This document shows, piece by piece, positions 6,139 through 13,267 of a stretch of DNA of 33,831 bases. The position numbers and the translations under genes were made by a program. A model generated the notes under the pieces. That model did not search any database. It had not been told where the DNA came from and was given only the letters and a program-made list of their open reading frames with translations. Every line of letters begins with the position of its first letter. Position 1 is the first letter of the stretch. This stretch comes from Clostridia bacterium (lineage in GTDB: Bacteria > Bacillota_A > Clostridia > Oscillospirales > CAG-272): NCBI GenBank assembly GCA_017632155.1, contig JAGBRZ010000198.1, forward strand, positions 1-33,831, read 5' to 3'.

Positions 6139-6501
6139 ATGAACACCAACACAACTAAGATTTCCAACGCAGCTATCATCCTGGCAGACGTTCCTTACAA
6201 CGAGCAAAACCCAAGACAATGCATGGGGCGTCACTACTACATTCTGATCAGCAACAATGCCTGTTGTCGCAACTCGCCGGTATTACAAGCAATTCCCACA
6301 TCCTCCAATATCAACCGTCGCCTCCCTGTGCAGGTTGAAGTTCACGCTGAATGCTTTTCTCGGCGCACATATGCATTAGCTGAGCAACTTACGCTCCTGC
6401 CCAGAGAAATTTTTGAGCGAGGTTTGTACTGTGGACACCTTTCTGAGGAATCACTGATAGCATTACGCAAGGCAATCAAGCTACAGCTCTCTCTTGATTA
6501 A
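6139..6501 (+). CDS. MazF/PemK-like protein without a visible antitoxin
   Basis: A 120-residue protein whose layout fits the MazF/PemK fold: an early strand AAIILADVPYN, a G-R-H-Y-Y-I-L-I segment (RHYYILISNNA) like the usual RP-V-L-I strand, SPVLQAIPTSS, then LPVQVEV, and AEQLTLLP matching the conserved EQ motif before the C-terminal helix. Members of the fold are usually sequence-specific RNases. Start supported by AAAAGGAGA. No antitoxin-like frame adjoins it, and it is flanked by a 16-bp inverted repeat, so it may be a solitary regulator or a domesticated toxin. A terminator follows at 6551-6580. Confidence 0.65.
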   Translation: MNTNTTKISNAAIILADVPYNEQNPRQCMGRHYYILISNNACCRNSPVLQAIPTSSNINRRLPVQVEVHAECFSRRTYALAEQLTLLPREIFERGLYCGHLSEESLIALRKAIKLQLSLD

Positions 6502-6514
6502 TGTAATTAAATAA

Positions 6515-6545
6515 ACGCGTACATACGCGCGTGCGCGTGCACGTA
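6515..6545. other. 31-bp alternating purine-pyrimidine tract (potential Z-DNA)
   Basis: From 6515 to 6545 every base alternates purine and pyrimidine, mostly CG and TG/CA steps (core CGCGCGTGCGCGTGCACG). Such tracts can flip to Z-DNA under negative supercoiling. It lies between the MazF-like stop codon and its terminator. Confidence 0.5.
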
Positions 6546-6550
6546 AGACG

Positions 6551-6580
6551 CCCCAAGTGGATGATCCACTTGGGGCTTTT
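6551..6580 (+). terminator. Terminator after the MazF-like gene
   Basis: CCCCAAGTGGA (6551-6561) pairs with TCCACTTGGGG (6565-6575) and is followed by CTTTTTCT. It is a textbook intrinsic terminator on the plus strand. Confidence 0.85.
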
Positions 6581-6589
6581 TCTATATAT

Positions 6590-6605
6590 AAAAGCTTGTG
6601 TATAA
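6590..6605 (-). repeat. 16-bp inverted repeat, right arm
   Basis: AAAAGCTTGTGTATAA is the exact reverse complement of 6046-6061. It lies between the terminator of the MazF-like gene and the methyltransferase gene. Confidence 0.6.
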
Positions 6606-6819
6606 GCCGACAGCCGACTGACTTAATTAGCTTGCAAGCGAGGATTTCTGTCCAAACAAACACACGATTTTGGAGCCTAAAAAATATTTTTTGCGTCTCA
6701 AAACCTTGTGTACCGATTTTTGGTCCGCTGACATCCTTACTGCGAAGACGGAAATTTTGAACCGTTTTCTTGGGATTTCCCAAAACTATTTTAGGTCGAA
6801 AAACGACTATGGAGGCTAT

Positions 6820-8034
6820 ATGCAAAAAACAATTTGCGAGTTGTTCGCAGGAGTCGGCGGTTTCCGCGTAGGGATGGACCGGCTCAAATCTGGATGGGAG
6901 ACCGTTTGGTTTTCCCAGTGGGAGCCCGGGCGCAAAAAGCAATGGGCTCATGACTGCTATGTCCGTCATTTTGGGGACTGTGCAGATCTCACCGGTGAGT
7001 ACCATACCGGTGAGGATATCAATACCGTGGATAAGTCCACTATCCCTGACCACACTTTGCTGGTAGGCGGTTTTCCTTGTCAGGATTACAGTGTTGCCCG
7101 AACACTGGATGCATCCAAGGGCATTGAAGGTGAGAAGGGTGTGTTGTGGTGGGACATTCGAGAGGTGCTGATTGCTAAGAAACCGGCATTTTGCATTTTG
7201 GAAAATGTGGACCGGTTACTCAATTCCCCCGCAAAGCAGCGTGGCCGCGATTTCGGTATTATCTTGGCTTGCTTCGCCGAACAAGGCTACGGTGTTGAGT
7301 GGCGTGTGGTCAACGCTGCACAGTATGGTGCTGCTCAACGCCGCAGACGCACTTTTATTTTCGCCTATCGCAACGACACCGCCTATGGTCTTGCGATGGC
7401 TGCCAAATCTGCCACGAGCATTATTGGTGAAACTGGCTTTATGGCAAAAGCATTCCCCATAACTGCAATGAAGAAACTCCAGGACATCCAATTGGAGGGC
7501 ACTCTTGCAGACATCAGCGAGAGCTTTGCTTTTAAGTTCTATAATGCAGGCTATATGCATGACGGGCACATCTATACAGTACCAATTGCCGAGAAAGTAG
7601 AAGCGCCTATATCTTTGGGTGAAATTCTTCAAGGTGATGTTGACGAGAAATACTACATATCTGATGACCGGATGGAACGCTGGAAATACCTGAAAGGTGG
7701 CAAGCAAATTCCCCGCATTGCCCAAAATGGTTTTGAGTACATCTACTCAGAAGGACCGGTAGCATTCCCCGATGCCTGGGACAAGCCTGCGCGAACCCTG
7801 CTTACGAGCGAAGGCCAGGTATCTCGCTGCTCCCACGCTGTTGAAGACCCGATTACAGGTCGCCTACGCATTCTGACTCCGGTAGAAGCAGAGCGGCTGC
7901 AGGGTTTCGAAGATGATTGGACCGTAGGTATGCCAGATAGCATGCGTTACTTCTGCATGGGTAATGCACTGGTTACACAGATGATTACTCGCATGGGTGC
8001 TGTTTTGGACACCATCATCGCTAACGAGCCCTAA
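6820..8034 (+). CDS. C5-cytosine DNA methyltransferase (orphan)
   Basis: A 404-residue enzyme that transfers a methyl group from S-adenosylmethionine to cytosine C5 in DNA. All core motifs are visible: I (LFAGVGGF) at the N-terminus, IV (GGFPCQDYS, catalytic Cys about residue 87), VI (LENVDR), VIII (QRRRRTF), IX (LTPVEAERLQGF) and X (MGNALV). The ATG at 6820 follows GGAGG; upstream frame extensions lack one. The target-recognition region between VIII and IX is about 150 residues. No restriction enzyme lies nearby, so it probably protects the element against host restriction or marks its DNA. A terminator follows directly. Confidence 0.92.
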   Translation: MQKTICELFAGVGGFRVGMDRLKSGWETVWFSQWEPGRKKQWAHDCYVRHFGDCADLTGEYHTGEDINTVDKSTIPDHTLLVGGFPCQDYSVARTLDASKGIEGEKGVLWWDIREVLIAKKPAFCILENVDRLLNSPAKQRGRDFGIILACFAEQGYGVEWRVVNAAQYGAAQRRRRTFIFAYRNDTAYGLAMAAKSATSIIGETGFMAKAFPITAMKKLQDIQLEGTLADISESFAFKFYNAGYMHDGHIYTVPIAEKVEAPISLGEILQGDVDEKYYISDDRMERWKYLKGGKQIPRIAQNGFEYIYSEGPVAFPDAWDKPARTLLTSEGQVSRCSHAVEDPITGRLRILTPVEAERLQGFEDDWTVGMPDSMRYFCMGNALVTQMITRMGAVLDTIIANEP

Positions 8035-8041
8035 ATATAGG

Positions 8042-8076
8042 AAATCTCCGGTCGACGTGATCGGCCGGAGATTTTT
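8042..8076 (+). terminator. Terminator after the methyltransferase
   Basis: AAATCTCCGG (8042-8051) pairs with CCGGAGATTT (8065-8074) and runs into TTTTTC. It starts a few bases after the methyltransferase stop codon. Confidence 0.8.
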
Positions 8077-8178
8077 CAATGCAGGAAACTTATACACGAG
8101 ACGGATCTACTCCGTCAAAATACTTTAAAATCAAGCCGGGGCTGTTATGTACCTCCGGCAAATGAAAGGAAATTACTT

Positions 8179-8733
8179 ATGGGCTTAGATTTATATTTTT
8201 ACCGCTGCAAGAAGGACTACTATGAACAGCATGCTCACGATTTGAAAACGCTGTCCCTTGAAACTGCATCTGCCGATTGCAGATGGATGAATCAGTATTG
8301 TGTGAAACGCAGAGTACCTTTGACAGATTCATCAGGAGCTGCAACAGATACATCTCGTTGTCCGGAGGAAAGTGATAACATCATCCTTGTGAATGGGTGG
8401 CAGGAACATGCTGGCGCAGCATATCGTTGGCTTCTGGAGCACACCGCACTGACAATGGAGCAAAACCAGCCATTCAAGTTAAACTGCGAGGACATATGGA
8501 GTCTGTATTGGGCGTGTGATGCCGTACTACACTTGAAACCGGATGAGGATGGCTGTATTGATGCTGACATCTGTAAACGACACCTTCCTGCTATGGACGA
8601 TAGCTATTTCGGCACCAATGAATACTGCGAAGAATACCAAGAAGAGGTCGAAGCCGTTGCAGAAACCCTCAATATACTTCTCAACACAATTGATTTTGAA
8701 ACAGAAGTAGCGCTGGTTCAAGCCAGTTGGTAA
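8179..8733 (+). CDS. Unknown protein starting MGLDLYFY
   Basis: A 184-residue protein. The MGLDLYFYRCKK start recalls a group of uncharacterised bacterial and phage proteins, but I know no function for them. The rest contains several Trp residues (WMNQYC, NGWQEHAGAAYRWLL, DIWSLYWACD) and an acidic C-terminus. It has no signal peptide or membrane segment. AAAGGAAA gives a good ribosome binding site. Two small hairpins lie just upstream (GACGGA/TCCGTC and GCCGG/CCGGC), the second ending about 20 bases before the start codon. A hairpin follows the gene at 8763-8797. Confidence 0.65.
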   Translation: MGLDLYFYRCKKDYYEQHAHDLKTLSLETASADCRWMNQYCVKRRVPLTDSSGAATDTSRCPEESDNIILVNGWQEHAGAAYRWLLEHTALTMEQNQPFKLNCEDIWSLYWACDAVLHLKPDEDGCIDADICKRHLPAMDDSYFGTNEYCEEYQEEVEAVAETLNILLNTIDFETEVALVQASW

Positions 8734-8757
8734 AGCCAAACACAACAATAACAATGT

Positions 8758-8797
8758 AAAAAAAGCGCATCAGGATCATAAAAATCCAGATGCGCTT
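8758..8797 (-). terminator. Hairpin with T-run on the minus strand
   Basis: AAGCGCATC (8763-8771) pairs with GATGCGCTT (8789-8797). The A-run before it reads as T on the minus strand, so it would terminate minus-strand transcripts best. It separates the unknown gene from the riboswitch region and may also act weakly on the plus strand. Confidence 0.5.
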
Positions 8798-8866
8798 CAT
8801 ATTAGTTATAGGTTTCTGTCAAATAATTGCAATTGTAAATTTTCGTGGAAATGTTTGGTTTTTCGG

Positions 8867-8895
8867 TTGACTTTCTTAATAAATAGGTGTATACT
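8867..8895 (+). promoter_or_regulatory. Promoter of the cobalamin operon
   Basis: TTGACT (8867-8872), a 17-bp spacer and TATACT (8890-8895) form a strong sigma-A promoter, placed so that transcription begins just before the first riboswitch. Confidence 0.75.
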
Positions 8896-8917
8896 GTGGG
8901 CGCAAGTAAATATTCCG

Positions 8918-9095
8918 TTTGAGTGCCTGCGGACGCGGTAACAGCCCCGTAGGAGAATAGAAAACCGGGTGCGAATCCCGGACGGTACCGCCACTGTATG
9001 CGTGGAGGTTCTCTATTTGGCGAAAGCCGGTCATTGGGGAAACCTGAGAAGGCTATAGAGAATCGGAGAAACGCAAGTCAGGAGAACTGCTCAAA
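8918..9095 (+). promoter_or_regulatory. Cobalamin riboswitch 1 (long, class I-like)
   Basis: TTTGAG (8918-8923) and CTCAAA (9090-9095) close the P1 stem. Inside are GGTGCGAATCCCGGACGGTA and CCGCCACTGTATG, matching the conserved cobalamin core, and the B12 box AAGTCAGGAGAACTGC at the 3' side. The length and intervening arms fit the adenosylcobalamin class. It is followed by a terminator (9157-9196), so the corrinoid-bound state should stop transcription. Confidence 0.93.
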
Positions 9096-9156
9096 TGAGG
9101 TAAAAACACAAGGGTCTGCAAGTACGGAACCTGTGGTTTTTTGTTGCGGAAAAACG

Positions 9157-9196
9157 GCTGCAGCGACTCTCTTTGTAGGGTTGCTGCAGCTTTTTT
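9157..9196 (+). terminator. Riboswitch-controlled terminator 1
   Basis: GCTGCAGC (9157-9164) pairs with a second GCTGCAGC (9183-9190), extended by flanking bases in the loop, and is followed by six T. It is placed as the expression platform of riboswitch 1. Confidence 0.85.
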
Positions 9197-9197
9197 G

Positions 9198-9257
9198 CTG
9201 TGACCGTCTGTGCAGGTCTCATCCCCCTTGACCTGCTGATTGCCTGGACGGTCACAG
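9198..9257 (+). other. Long structured element between the two riboswitches
   Basis: CTGTGACCGTC (9198-9208) pairs perfectly with GACGGTCACAG (9247-9257), and inside it GCAGGTC (9212-9218) pairs with GACCTGC (9230-9236). There is no T-run, so it is not a terminator. It may insulate the two riboswitch folds or help riboswitch 2. I recognise no known RNA family. Confidence 0.55.
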
Positions 9258-9282
9258 TCCGCAAGCCAACTGAATATTGCTT

Positions 9283-9376
9283 ATTGGTATAGTGAGGTAA
9301 TCCGGTTAGAATCCGGAACAACCGTCCATTGCTGTGTTAGCTCTATCGCTTAAGTCAGAGAGCCTGCTATACCAAT
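9283..9376 (+). promoter_or_regulatory. Cobalamin riboswitch 2 (compact variant)
   Basis: ATTGGTATAG (9283-9292) and CTATACCAAT (9367-9376) form a 10-bp closing stem. Inside are GGTTAGAATCCGGAACAACC, CGTCCATTGCTGTG and AAGTCAGAGAGCCTGC, which track the cobalamin core and B12 box with several changes and without the long peripheral arms. It looks like a compact class II or variant cobalamin riboswitch. It is followed by its own terminator (9401-9452). Confidence 0.75.
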
Positions 9377-9400
9377 TGGGTTTATCACGCTTTGACAGGA

Positions 9401-9455
9401 GAGTGTAGCCTTGTTTGTCCGTACTTGAGGACAAATAGGTTACACTCTTTTTATT
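9401..9455 (+). terminator. Riboswitch-controlled terminator 2
   Basis: GAGTGTAGCCT (9401-9411) pairs with AGGTTACACTC (about 9437-9447) around an inner TTTGTCC/GGACAAA stem, followed by TTTTTATTT. It is the expression platform of riboswitch 2. Confidence 0.85.
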
Positions 9456-9492
9456 TGCGGGGAAACTACAAAACAGTAAGGGAGGGATGCAA

Positions 9493-9678
9493 GTGACACC
9501 AGAAGAGAAGAAGGCCTGGGCGGAGGACCTTCTGCGTCAGAAATATGCTGAGCTCGGGCGTATGCCCACAAAAAAAGACTTCGACAGTGCCTCTTGCGCC
9601 CAGATCAAGGCATACCTTGGGCCGTGGCCCAGGGCATTAGAGTCTGCCGGATTGAAACAACCAAAGGATAAGAACTGA
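9493..9678 (+). CDS. HNH-repeat (homing endonuclease-associated) small protein
   Basis: A 61-residue protein whose segment LGRMPTKKDFD...LGPWPRALESAGL matches the homing-endonuclease-associated (HNH_repeat) motif, a DNA-binding helix repeat built around LGR-x-PT and W-x-x-AL-x-x-AGL. I choose GTG at 9493 because GGGAGGG lies at good distance; the ATG at 9487 is too close. It is the first gene behind the tandem riboswitches and 21 bases before the surface protein. A DNA-binding motif here is unexpected. It could be a small regulator of the B12 operon or a remnant. Confidence 0.7.
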   Translation: MTPEEKKAWAEDLLRQKYAELGRMPTKKDFDSASCAQIKAYLGPWPRALESAGLKQPKDKN

Positions 9679-9699
9679 TTTGTGGAGGTAACGCAAATA

Positions 9700-12600
9700 A
9701 TGAAAAAACGCATTTTAAGTGTGCTGCTGGTGCTGGTAATGGTAATCAGCTTGATTCCGATTTCTACATATGCAGCAACCGATGAAACGGTATATATTTC
9801 CGTCAGCTTCGATGGAAACTATCTGACAGCCGGCACGGGTACACACAGGGGAAAACCCATGGTTTACCTGCCGGTAACAACGAAGGTTCTGAAAAACACC
9901 GTAAAGCTGGCAAGCTTTGGGCTGGAAAGCTATAGCTATGATGCTGACGGTGACGGTGCAGAGGATATCACTGCCCTACATCTGCTGGTGTATGCCCACG
10001 AGAAGATTTTCGGCACCAAGTGGACGAATAATGTGACCGTCAGTGGTGAGGCCGGAAACCTGACCATCGAGAGCGGGCTGTTTGGTTTTGCTGCCAATAT
10101 GGCATTTAACATCAACGGAACAGCGAATGCAACATCCCTTGACCGAATCGTTCTGCAAGGCGGCGACTTTATGGATGTTGCCGGCTATACCAACGCACCC
10201 GCCACGGGCTTCCGCTATTTTGTGGATGGACAGAACAAGATCACCCACAGGTATACTGCTAAGTTGAATACGCCCCTGGCGGTTGCTTTGACTCCTGCTG
10301 CTGAAAATGCAGTGTTCTACAGCCGGACGCTCCTGGAACCCAATGCCAAGACCGTGACCACCGATGTCAGCGGCAACGCTGCCATTACGCTGGATACCTG
10401 CGGTACCTGGTATGTGTGGTCTTTGGGCGACAGCGATTCTGCGCCTGCTTATGCTGAGATTTTTGTTCCCTGGGAAAATACCGATAACACCACTGCCTAC
10501 TGGCCCAATTTCCGCAACAGCCTCTACAATATGGCCATCACCGATGCCAAGACACCCGTTTCTGCTGCCACCACAGTGGCCAAATGGATTGTTTCCAAAG
10601 GCACAAGCTGGACCGATACGCCCAGTGGCATGATTATTGCGGATAACGCACTGATTTTTATGGGTCAGACCTCTATCACGAAGGCTGACCTGCAGACCGG
10701 CGAAGTGCTGGCTACAAACAAGATGAATGGCAACGGCGGTTTTAACATCATTTCCCCCACCTATGGTGATGGCTTGATTTTCTGCCCTCTGACCGGCGGC
10801 AGGATCGAAGCCTTTAATGCAAAGACCCTGGAATCCGTCTGGGTATTCGTCGATACGGTGGGCGGTCAGAATAACACCCCCATCACTTATCATGACGGCT
10901 ATGTCTATACCGGCTACTGGAACGGTGAAGCCAAGGACGGCAACTTCGTCTGCGTCAATGCTGCTACCGGTGAACTGGTGTGGAGTAAGACTACCCTCGG
11001 CGGACACTATTGGGCTGGTTCTACCGTGATTGGCGATGCAGTCATCGTTGGTACCGACGATGGTGCCAGCGGTTGGGAGGGTGACTCCCATCTGTATGCC
11101 CTGAATCGTTTGACCGGTGAAGTGATCTCCGATATCACCCTGACCGGTATGGGCGACCAACGCTCCACCATCGCTTACAGTACCGAAAAGGGTCGTGTGT
11201 ACTTCACCACCAAGAACGGCTACATCGCTTCCGCTGCGGTGAATCCCACCACCGGCGCTCTGTCCGACCTGAAGAGCAACAAGATTTCCTCTCAGGCAAC
11301 GGCCACCCCCGTTGTGTACGGTGATAAGGTCTATGTTGGCGCAGGCGGCGGTATGCAGGTGGGCGCTACCAACGGTAACCTCTTTGCGGTAGACGCCAAT
11401 ACTCTGGAATACCTGTACGAAGTTCCGCTGTTAGGCTATCCCCAGGGCTCTATTCTGATTTCTACCGCCTATTTGGCTGAAACCGGAAAACTATACTGCT
11501 ACGCCACCTACAATAGCGCACCGGGCGGCATGACCCTCATTAAAATCGATCCCAACGCCACCACTGCCAATGGCGCAGAGTTGGAGGAGATTTTTGATGC
11601 CGGTACCCACCCCCAGTACTGCCTGATCAGCCCCATCTGCGGCCCTGACGGCACGATTTATTACCGCAATGACAGCGGTTGTCTCTTTGCTCTGACTACC
11701 AACGATTCTTACCTGACCGGCATCTCCGCTTCTGCAGGTGCATTTACAAAGGAATTTGCACCGGGCCGCCATGACTATGAGTTGGTGGTGCCTGTAGGAA
11801 CTCAGAGTGTAACCTTGACCCCCACTGCCTGCGAAGGCGGTGCTGCAGAGGCGGTTACGGTCTCTCTGGCTGATGGTGCTGCTACCGCAACCATAGTCGT
11901 GACGAAGGGCAGCGATTCCAGAACCTACACCATAACAGTTCGTTCCGTATCCCAAAATGCTTCCTTGGGCAGTTTGAAAGTCAACCAAACCAACTCTTAT
12001 GGCGGTACAGTCAGCCCGGAAGTTACACCCGAAGAGCATTATTACACATTCCTCACCGCTGGTGCCACACGGACATTTATGAATGTATGGCCGGATGTTG
12101 CAGAGAGCCATGCTTCTTTGAAAGTCTTCCTCATGGATAATGCAGCCGGCAAAGATGAGAAAGAAATTGCCGAGGATGGCAGCCTGAAGGATACCGCTAC
12201 CAGCAACGGCCACGACCGCTACGCGGTTTACTTTGTAGATGGGAATAAGCCTATGGCTGTTCGCATCGAAATAACATCCGAAAATGGCGAAGTGGACAAT
12301 TATTATCTGGTCATCAGCAAGGCCGCTGCTGCAGAAGAAGGCAAAGCACTTTTGGAAAGAATCAAAGCTGACAACAAACTGGCTGCTAATCAAGCCGTGG
12401 CTGATTCTGTAATTGCTTTGATTGATTCTATTGGCACTGTTACGCTGGATTCTAAAACAGCTATCGAAGCAGCTCGCACTGCTTACGATGCACTGACCGA
12501 TGAACAGAAAGTGCTTGTTGCAAATTATGAAATTTTGACCGCAGCCGAAGCTTCCTTGAAAGCTTTGCAGGATGCCGCCGATAAAGCTACTGCAGATAAA

Positions 12601-13116
12601 GCTGCCGCTGACCCTGTGATTGAGCAGATCAATGCTATTGGCACTGTCACTTTAGACTCCAAGACAACAATCGAAGCTGCTCGCGCTGCTTACAATGCGC
12701 TAACTGCCGACCAAAAGGCTTTGGTTACCAACTACGAAACCCTAACCAATGCCGAAACCGCACTGAAAGCTTTGCAGGACGCCGCTAATAAGGCTGCTGC
12801 TGATAAAGCCGCCGCTGATGCAGTTACCGAAAAGATTGCCGCCATCGGTACTGTTACCAAAGATTCCAAGACTGCTATTGAATCCGCCCGTGCTGCTTAC
12901 GATGCATTAACCGCTGAGCAGAAAGCCTTGGTTGCCAACTACGAAACCCTGACCGCTGCCGAAAAGGCGCTGGCTAACTTGAACAAACCCGCAGATCCCG
13001 ACAATCCCCAGACCGGTGACAGCACCAATATTATGCTATATACCACCATTATGCTGGTATCCCTTATGGCTATTGCAGCACTGCTGCTGACTTCCAAGAA
13101 GAAGTACAACCACTAA
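9700..13116 (+). CDS. Sortase-anchored surface protein with PQQ-like propeller, in B12 operon
   Basis: A 1138-residue cell-wall protein. It has a signal peptide (MKKRILSVLLVLVMVISLIP) and an N-terminal region to about 260 with a DUF4430/transcobalamin-like look (LHLLVYAHEKIFG, later FRYFVDG). A PQQ-like beta-propeller follows at about 265-665 (for example AATGELVWSK). Next come a cadherin-like beta-sandwich (about 670-750), a second beta region to about 875, three 67-70-residue helical repeats (about 900-1096; IGTV-x-x-DSKT-x-IE) and NPQTG near 1102 with a membrane anchor and basic tail. The start follows GGAGG. By inference it captures corrinoids or corrinoid proteins at the wall. Confidence 0.85.
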   Translation: MKKRILSVLLVLVMVISLIPISTYAATDETVYISVSFDGNYLTAGTGTHRGKPMVYLPVTTKVLKNTVKLASFGLESYSYDADGDGAEDITALHLLVYAHEKIFGTKWTNNVTVSGEAGNLTIESGLFGFAANMAFNINGTANATSLDRIVLQGGDFMDVAGYTNAPATGFRYFVDGQNKITHRYTAKLNTPLAVALTPAAENAVFYSRTLLEPNAKTVTTDVSGNAAITLDTCGTWYVWSLGDSDSAPAYAEIFVPWENTDNTTAYWPNFRNSLYNMAITDAKTPVSAATTVAKWIVSKGTSWTDTPSGMIIADNALIFMGQTSITKADLQTGEVLATNKMNGNGGFNIISPTYGDGLIFCPLTGGRIEAFNAKTLESVWVFVDTVGGQNNTPITYHDGYVYTGYWNGEAKDGNFVCVNAATGELVWSKTTLGGHYWAGSTVIGDAVIVGTDDGASGWEGDSHLYALNRLTGEVISDITLTGMGDQRSTIAYSTEKGRVYFTTKNGYIASAAVNPTTGALSDLKSNKISSQATATPVVYGDKVYVGAGGGMQVGATNGNLFAVDANTLEYLYEVPLLGYPQGSILISTAYLAETGKLYCYATYNSAPGGMTLIKIDPNATTANGAELEEIFDAGTHPQYCLISPICGPDGTIYYRNDSGCLFALTTNDSYLTGISASAGAFTKEFAPGRHDYELVVPVGTQSVTLTPTACEGGAAEAVTVSLADGAATATIVVTKGSDSRTYTITVRSVSQNASLGSLKVNQTNSYGGTVSPEVTPEEHYYTFLTAGATRTFMNVWPDVAESHASLKVFLMDNAAGKDEKEIAEDGSLKDTATSNGHDRYAVYFVDGNKPMAVRIEITSENGEVDNYYLVISKAAAAEEGKALLERIKADNKLAANQAVADSVIALIDSIGTVTLDSKTAIEAARTAYDALTDEQKVLVANYEILTAAEASLKALQDAADKATADKAAADPVIEQINAIGTVTLDSKTTIEAARAAYNALTADQKALVTNYETLTNAETALKALQDAANKAAADKAAADAVTEKIAAIGTVTKDSKTAIESARAAYDALTAEQKALVANYETLTAAEKALANLNKPADPDNPQTGDSTNIMLYTTIMLVSLMAIAALLLTSKKKYNH
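12400..12985 (+). repeat. Three internal repeats in the surface protein
   Basis: About 205-210 bp each (near 12400, 12604 and 12814). The encoded repeats share IGTV-x-x-DSKT, the helix IE(A/S)AR-x-AY-x-ALT and QK-x-LV-x-NYE-x-LT. They probably form a helical stalk that lifts the binding domains from the wall. Confidence 0.8.
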
Positions 13117-13129
13117 AAACAATACAATC

Positions 13130-13152
13130 GGAGGGCAGGATTCCTGCCCTCC
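13130..13152 (+). other. Perfect hairpin between surface-protein genes
   Basis: GGAGGGCAGGA and TCCTGCCCTCC form an 11-bp inverted repeat around one base, 13 bases after the surface-protein stop. No T-run follows, so it may stabilise or process the operon message. A weak promoter-like pair (TTGACT 13212-13217, TATCGT 13234-13239, 16-bp spacer) lies downstream. Confidence 0.55.
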
Positions 13153-13267
13153 ACCTAAATCTAAATTTGAAAACTGATGCATTTGCATTTGATATATGCT
13201 ATCGGTCATTTTTGACTGGTGAGTTTTGCGTTTTATCGTATAGACGAAATATCCGGGAGGTTGCAAT

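Noticed and set aside
5014..8733. Prophage or phage genome
   Set aside because: ERCC4 nuclease, sigma-like regulator and methyltransferase are phage-like, but no terminase, capsid, tail or lysis genes occur anywhere in the closed circle.
9976..11160. 394-codon antisense frame inside the surface-protein gene
   Set aside because: It is a by-product of codon bias in the strongly supported plus-strand gene; no start signal or known domain.
11491..12393. 300-codon antisense frame in the surface-protein gene
   Set aside because: Same reason: it lies fully opposite a well-supported coding region and lacks a ribosome binding site.
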